A stretch of 64,000 nucleotides of DNA, taken from assembly GCA_963739085.1 (NCBI GenBank), contig CAVTZA010000014.1, positions 118,122-182,121 on the forward strand, in the 5' to 3' direction. The DNA comes from DATFQE01 sp963739085. GTDB taxonomy: Bacteria; Actinomycetota; Thermoleophilia; Gaiellales; Gaiellaceae. The position numbers were made by a program, and so were the translations under genes. This document shows, in pieces, positions 63,064 through 64,000 of this stretch (within the stretch, counting starts at the first letter, position 1; each line of letters opens with the position of its first letter). The notes under the pieces are model-generated. The model searched no databases, was not told where the DNA came from, and saw nothing but the letters and a program-made list of their open reading frames with translations.

Positions 63064-63312
63064 ATGTCGAAGCGCTACGCCGGCCGCAGCGGACACGATG
63101 CCGTGCCCTACCGGATTGTGATTCGCGGTTCGCTCGGCGAGCCGCTCGTGGGACCACTGGAAGGAATGACCGTCGAAGTCGTCGGCGAGGAGTCGGTGCT
63201 GACCGGGGACATCCTCGATCAGGCTCAGCTCCAGGGAGCGTTGAGCTGGCTGACCACACTCGGAGTCGAGATCGTCAGCGTGAACCCGGGAGACGACCGG
63301 CCGCAGGAATGA
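63064..63312 (+). CDS. Small alpha-beta protein of unknown function
   Basis: 82 residues from the ATG at 63064 (or 86 from the GTG at 63052). The core VPYRIVIRGSLGEPLVGPLE, GEESVLTGDILDQAQLQGAL and LTTLGVEIVSVNP recalls a recurrent actinobacterial small protein with two strands and a helix. It follows the small membrane gene and precedes the DUF6325 gene, probably one transcript. In the duplicated block near 54 kb only the first codons of this gene survive. Confidence 0.72.
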   Translation: MSKRYAGRSGHDAVPYRIVIRGSLGEPLVGPLEGMTVEVVGEESVLTGDILDQAQLQGALSWLTTLGVEIVSVNPGDDRPQE

Positions 63313-63354
63313 ACGGATGAGGGCTAGGAAGCAAACGATCAGAGAGGAGATGTG

Positions 63355-63912
63355 ATGGCTATCGGACCTGTTCAGCTCATCGTGTTGGGCTTTGCTCACC
63401 CCGAGTTTCACGGGGAGATCATCGCCGAGCTGGAGCGGCTAAAGGAGAGCGACACGGTACGAGTTATCGACGCCCTCGCAGTCCACAAGGACGCGAGCGG
63501 GGAGATCGAGGTGGCGCATCTGAGCAACCTCACCGATGAGGAGGCGATCGAAGTCGGGAGCACGGTCGGTGCCCTGATCGGCCTCGGCATCGAGGGCGAG
63601 GAAGGCATGGAGGCAGGCGCTCGCGCGGGCGCCGAGGCGGCCGCCGAGCAGGGCGTGCAGGCCTTCTCGGATGAGGACGCCTGGGACGTGATCGAGGACA
63701 TCCCCAACGACTCGGCCGCTGCGCTTCTGTTGCTCGAGCATCACTGGGCGGTTCCCCTCCGGGATGCGATCGCGCGCGCCGGAGGTTTCCGTATCAGCGA
63801 CGGCTTCATCAGTCCGCTCGACCTCGTCGAGATCGGGCTGGTGTCGGCGGAGGAGGCCGAGAAGCTCCACGCGCTGGAGACGAGCAAGACCCCCGCCGCG
63901 AGTACCGCGTAG
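63355..63912 (+). CDS. DUF6325/DUF1269-like protein
   Basis: 185 residues. GPVQLIVLGFAHPEFHGEII and DTVRVIDALAVHKDASGEIE are typical of DUF6325. A glycine/alanine-rich central segment follows, then DSAAALLLLEHHWAVPLRDA. The same general fold is fused to the sulfatase at 59668-62676. The ATG at 63355 has GAGAGGAGA upstream; the GTG at 63352 is less likely. Such proteins often accompany SHOCT proteins in stress-response sets. Confidence 0.83.
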   Translation: MAIGPVQLIVLGFAHPEFHGEIIAELERLKESDTVRVIDALAVHKDASGEIEVAHLSNLTDEEAIEVGSTVGALIGLGIEGEEGMEAGARAGAEAAAEQGVQAFSDEDAWDVIEDIPNDSAAALLLLEHHWAVPLRDAIARAGGFRISDGFISPLDLVEIGLVSAEEAEKLHALETSKTPAASTA

Positions 63913-63942
63913 CGTCATCGACGACGAGAACGGAGGGAGCAG

Positions 63943-64000
63943 ATGCTCAGGACTCGCAGAGTCGCGCGACGGACCGGCCGTCGCACCGCTAGGCGCGTTT
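63943..64000 (+). CDS. Start of a basic N-terminal protein, cut by window edge
   Basis: An ATG at 63943 with GGAGGGAG just upstream opens a frame reading LRTRRVARRTGRRTARRV before the window ends. The basic start and its place behind a DUF6325 gene fit the short SHOCT proteins often found there, but too little is visible to assign it. Confidence 0.5.
   Translation, partial: MLRTRRVARRTGRRTARRV

Larger units (their letters stand above)
62776..63078 (+). repeat. Duplicated block, copy B
   Basis: Counterpart of 53719-54055: same palindrome module, leader, small membrane gene and following ATGTCGAAGCGC start. Here the following gene is complete. Confidence 0.65.

Noticed and set aside
1..64000. 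tRNA, rRNA, CRISPR array, intact insertion sequence or prophage
   Set aside because: No cloverleaf-like segments, regular repeat-spacer pattern, transposase or integrase motifs were recognised by reading; the tube-like genes lack any accompanying phage structural genes.

Overview
The window looks like chromosomal DNA from a high-GC Actinomycetota, most likely a deep-branching, Thermoleophilia-like lineage. This rests on the very high GC, frequent GTG and TTG starts, many genes with a TANNNT -10 box only 6-8 nt before the start codon (leaderless style), and families such as the cyclase-ATPase-TPR regulator, DUF4239, DUF6325 and SCP2 small proteins. The lineage is an inference; no rRNA or tRNA gene was seen to test it.

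Layout. 1-5.2 kb: the end of meaB overlaps a threonine dehydratase, followed by a heavily frameshifted cyclase/AAA/TPR regulator. 5.2-13.2 kb: a metallo-beta-lactamase/rhodanese protein, a complete peptide ABC importer (binding lipoprotein, two permeases, two ATPases) with a strong hairpin after the binding protein, and a Kelch lipoprotein. 13.2-28.6 kb: catabolic and housekeeping genes, including leucyl aminopeptidase, acyl-CoA dehydrogenase, biotin carboxylase and methylcrotonyl-type carboxyltransferase subunits, enoyl-CoA hydratase, a DapA-like aldolase, an FAD amine oxidase-like protein and an AlkZ-like protein. These fit branched-chain amino acid breakdown, and MeaB plus threonine dehydratase fit the propionyl/methylmalonyl-CoA route. 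28.7-33.2 kb: an accessory island with Ku, a coiled-coil partner and three proteins sharing a GGN/AGN-type leader. Two of these look like phage-tail-tube or Hcp-fold proteins and one has an HExxH motif.

33-43.6 kb: a small-molecule kinase, a cyclic-nucleotide-binding protein joined to a flavoprotein, a K+ channel, a ZIP transporter, a formylglycine-generating enzyme next to an arylsulfatase, small membrane proteins, a class II glutamine amidotransferase and a universal stress protein. 43.6-49.6 kb: a tightly overlapped minus-strand envelope operon (LURP-one-like, flippase-like, holin/phosphatase, DUF4239, PrsW-like, lipoprotein). 49.7-51.9 kb: two decayed transporter genes back to back.

51.9-64 kb: a membrane and stress region with two cation/proton antiporters, DedA, YihY, a second DUF4239 gene, small membrane proteins and a DUF1269-sulfatase fusion. 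This stretch carries six copies of the palindrome TTCACCCGGGTGAA. Each copy is followed, at an identical 9-nt distance, by a third half-site of the CGGGTGA type. Five copies face gene starts, which suggests a previously unrecognised local regulon.

Single-base frameshifts occur in many otherwise intact genes, so base-level sequence error is a real possibility. Genes with one break are described as one span. No gap over 300 bp lacks a gene or gene remnant. No CRISPR array, tRNA, rRNA or intact insertion sequence was recognised.
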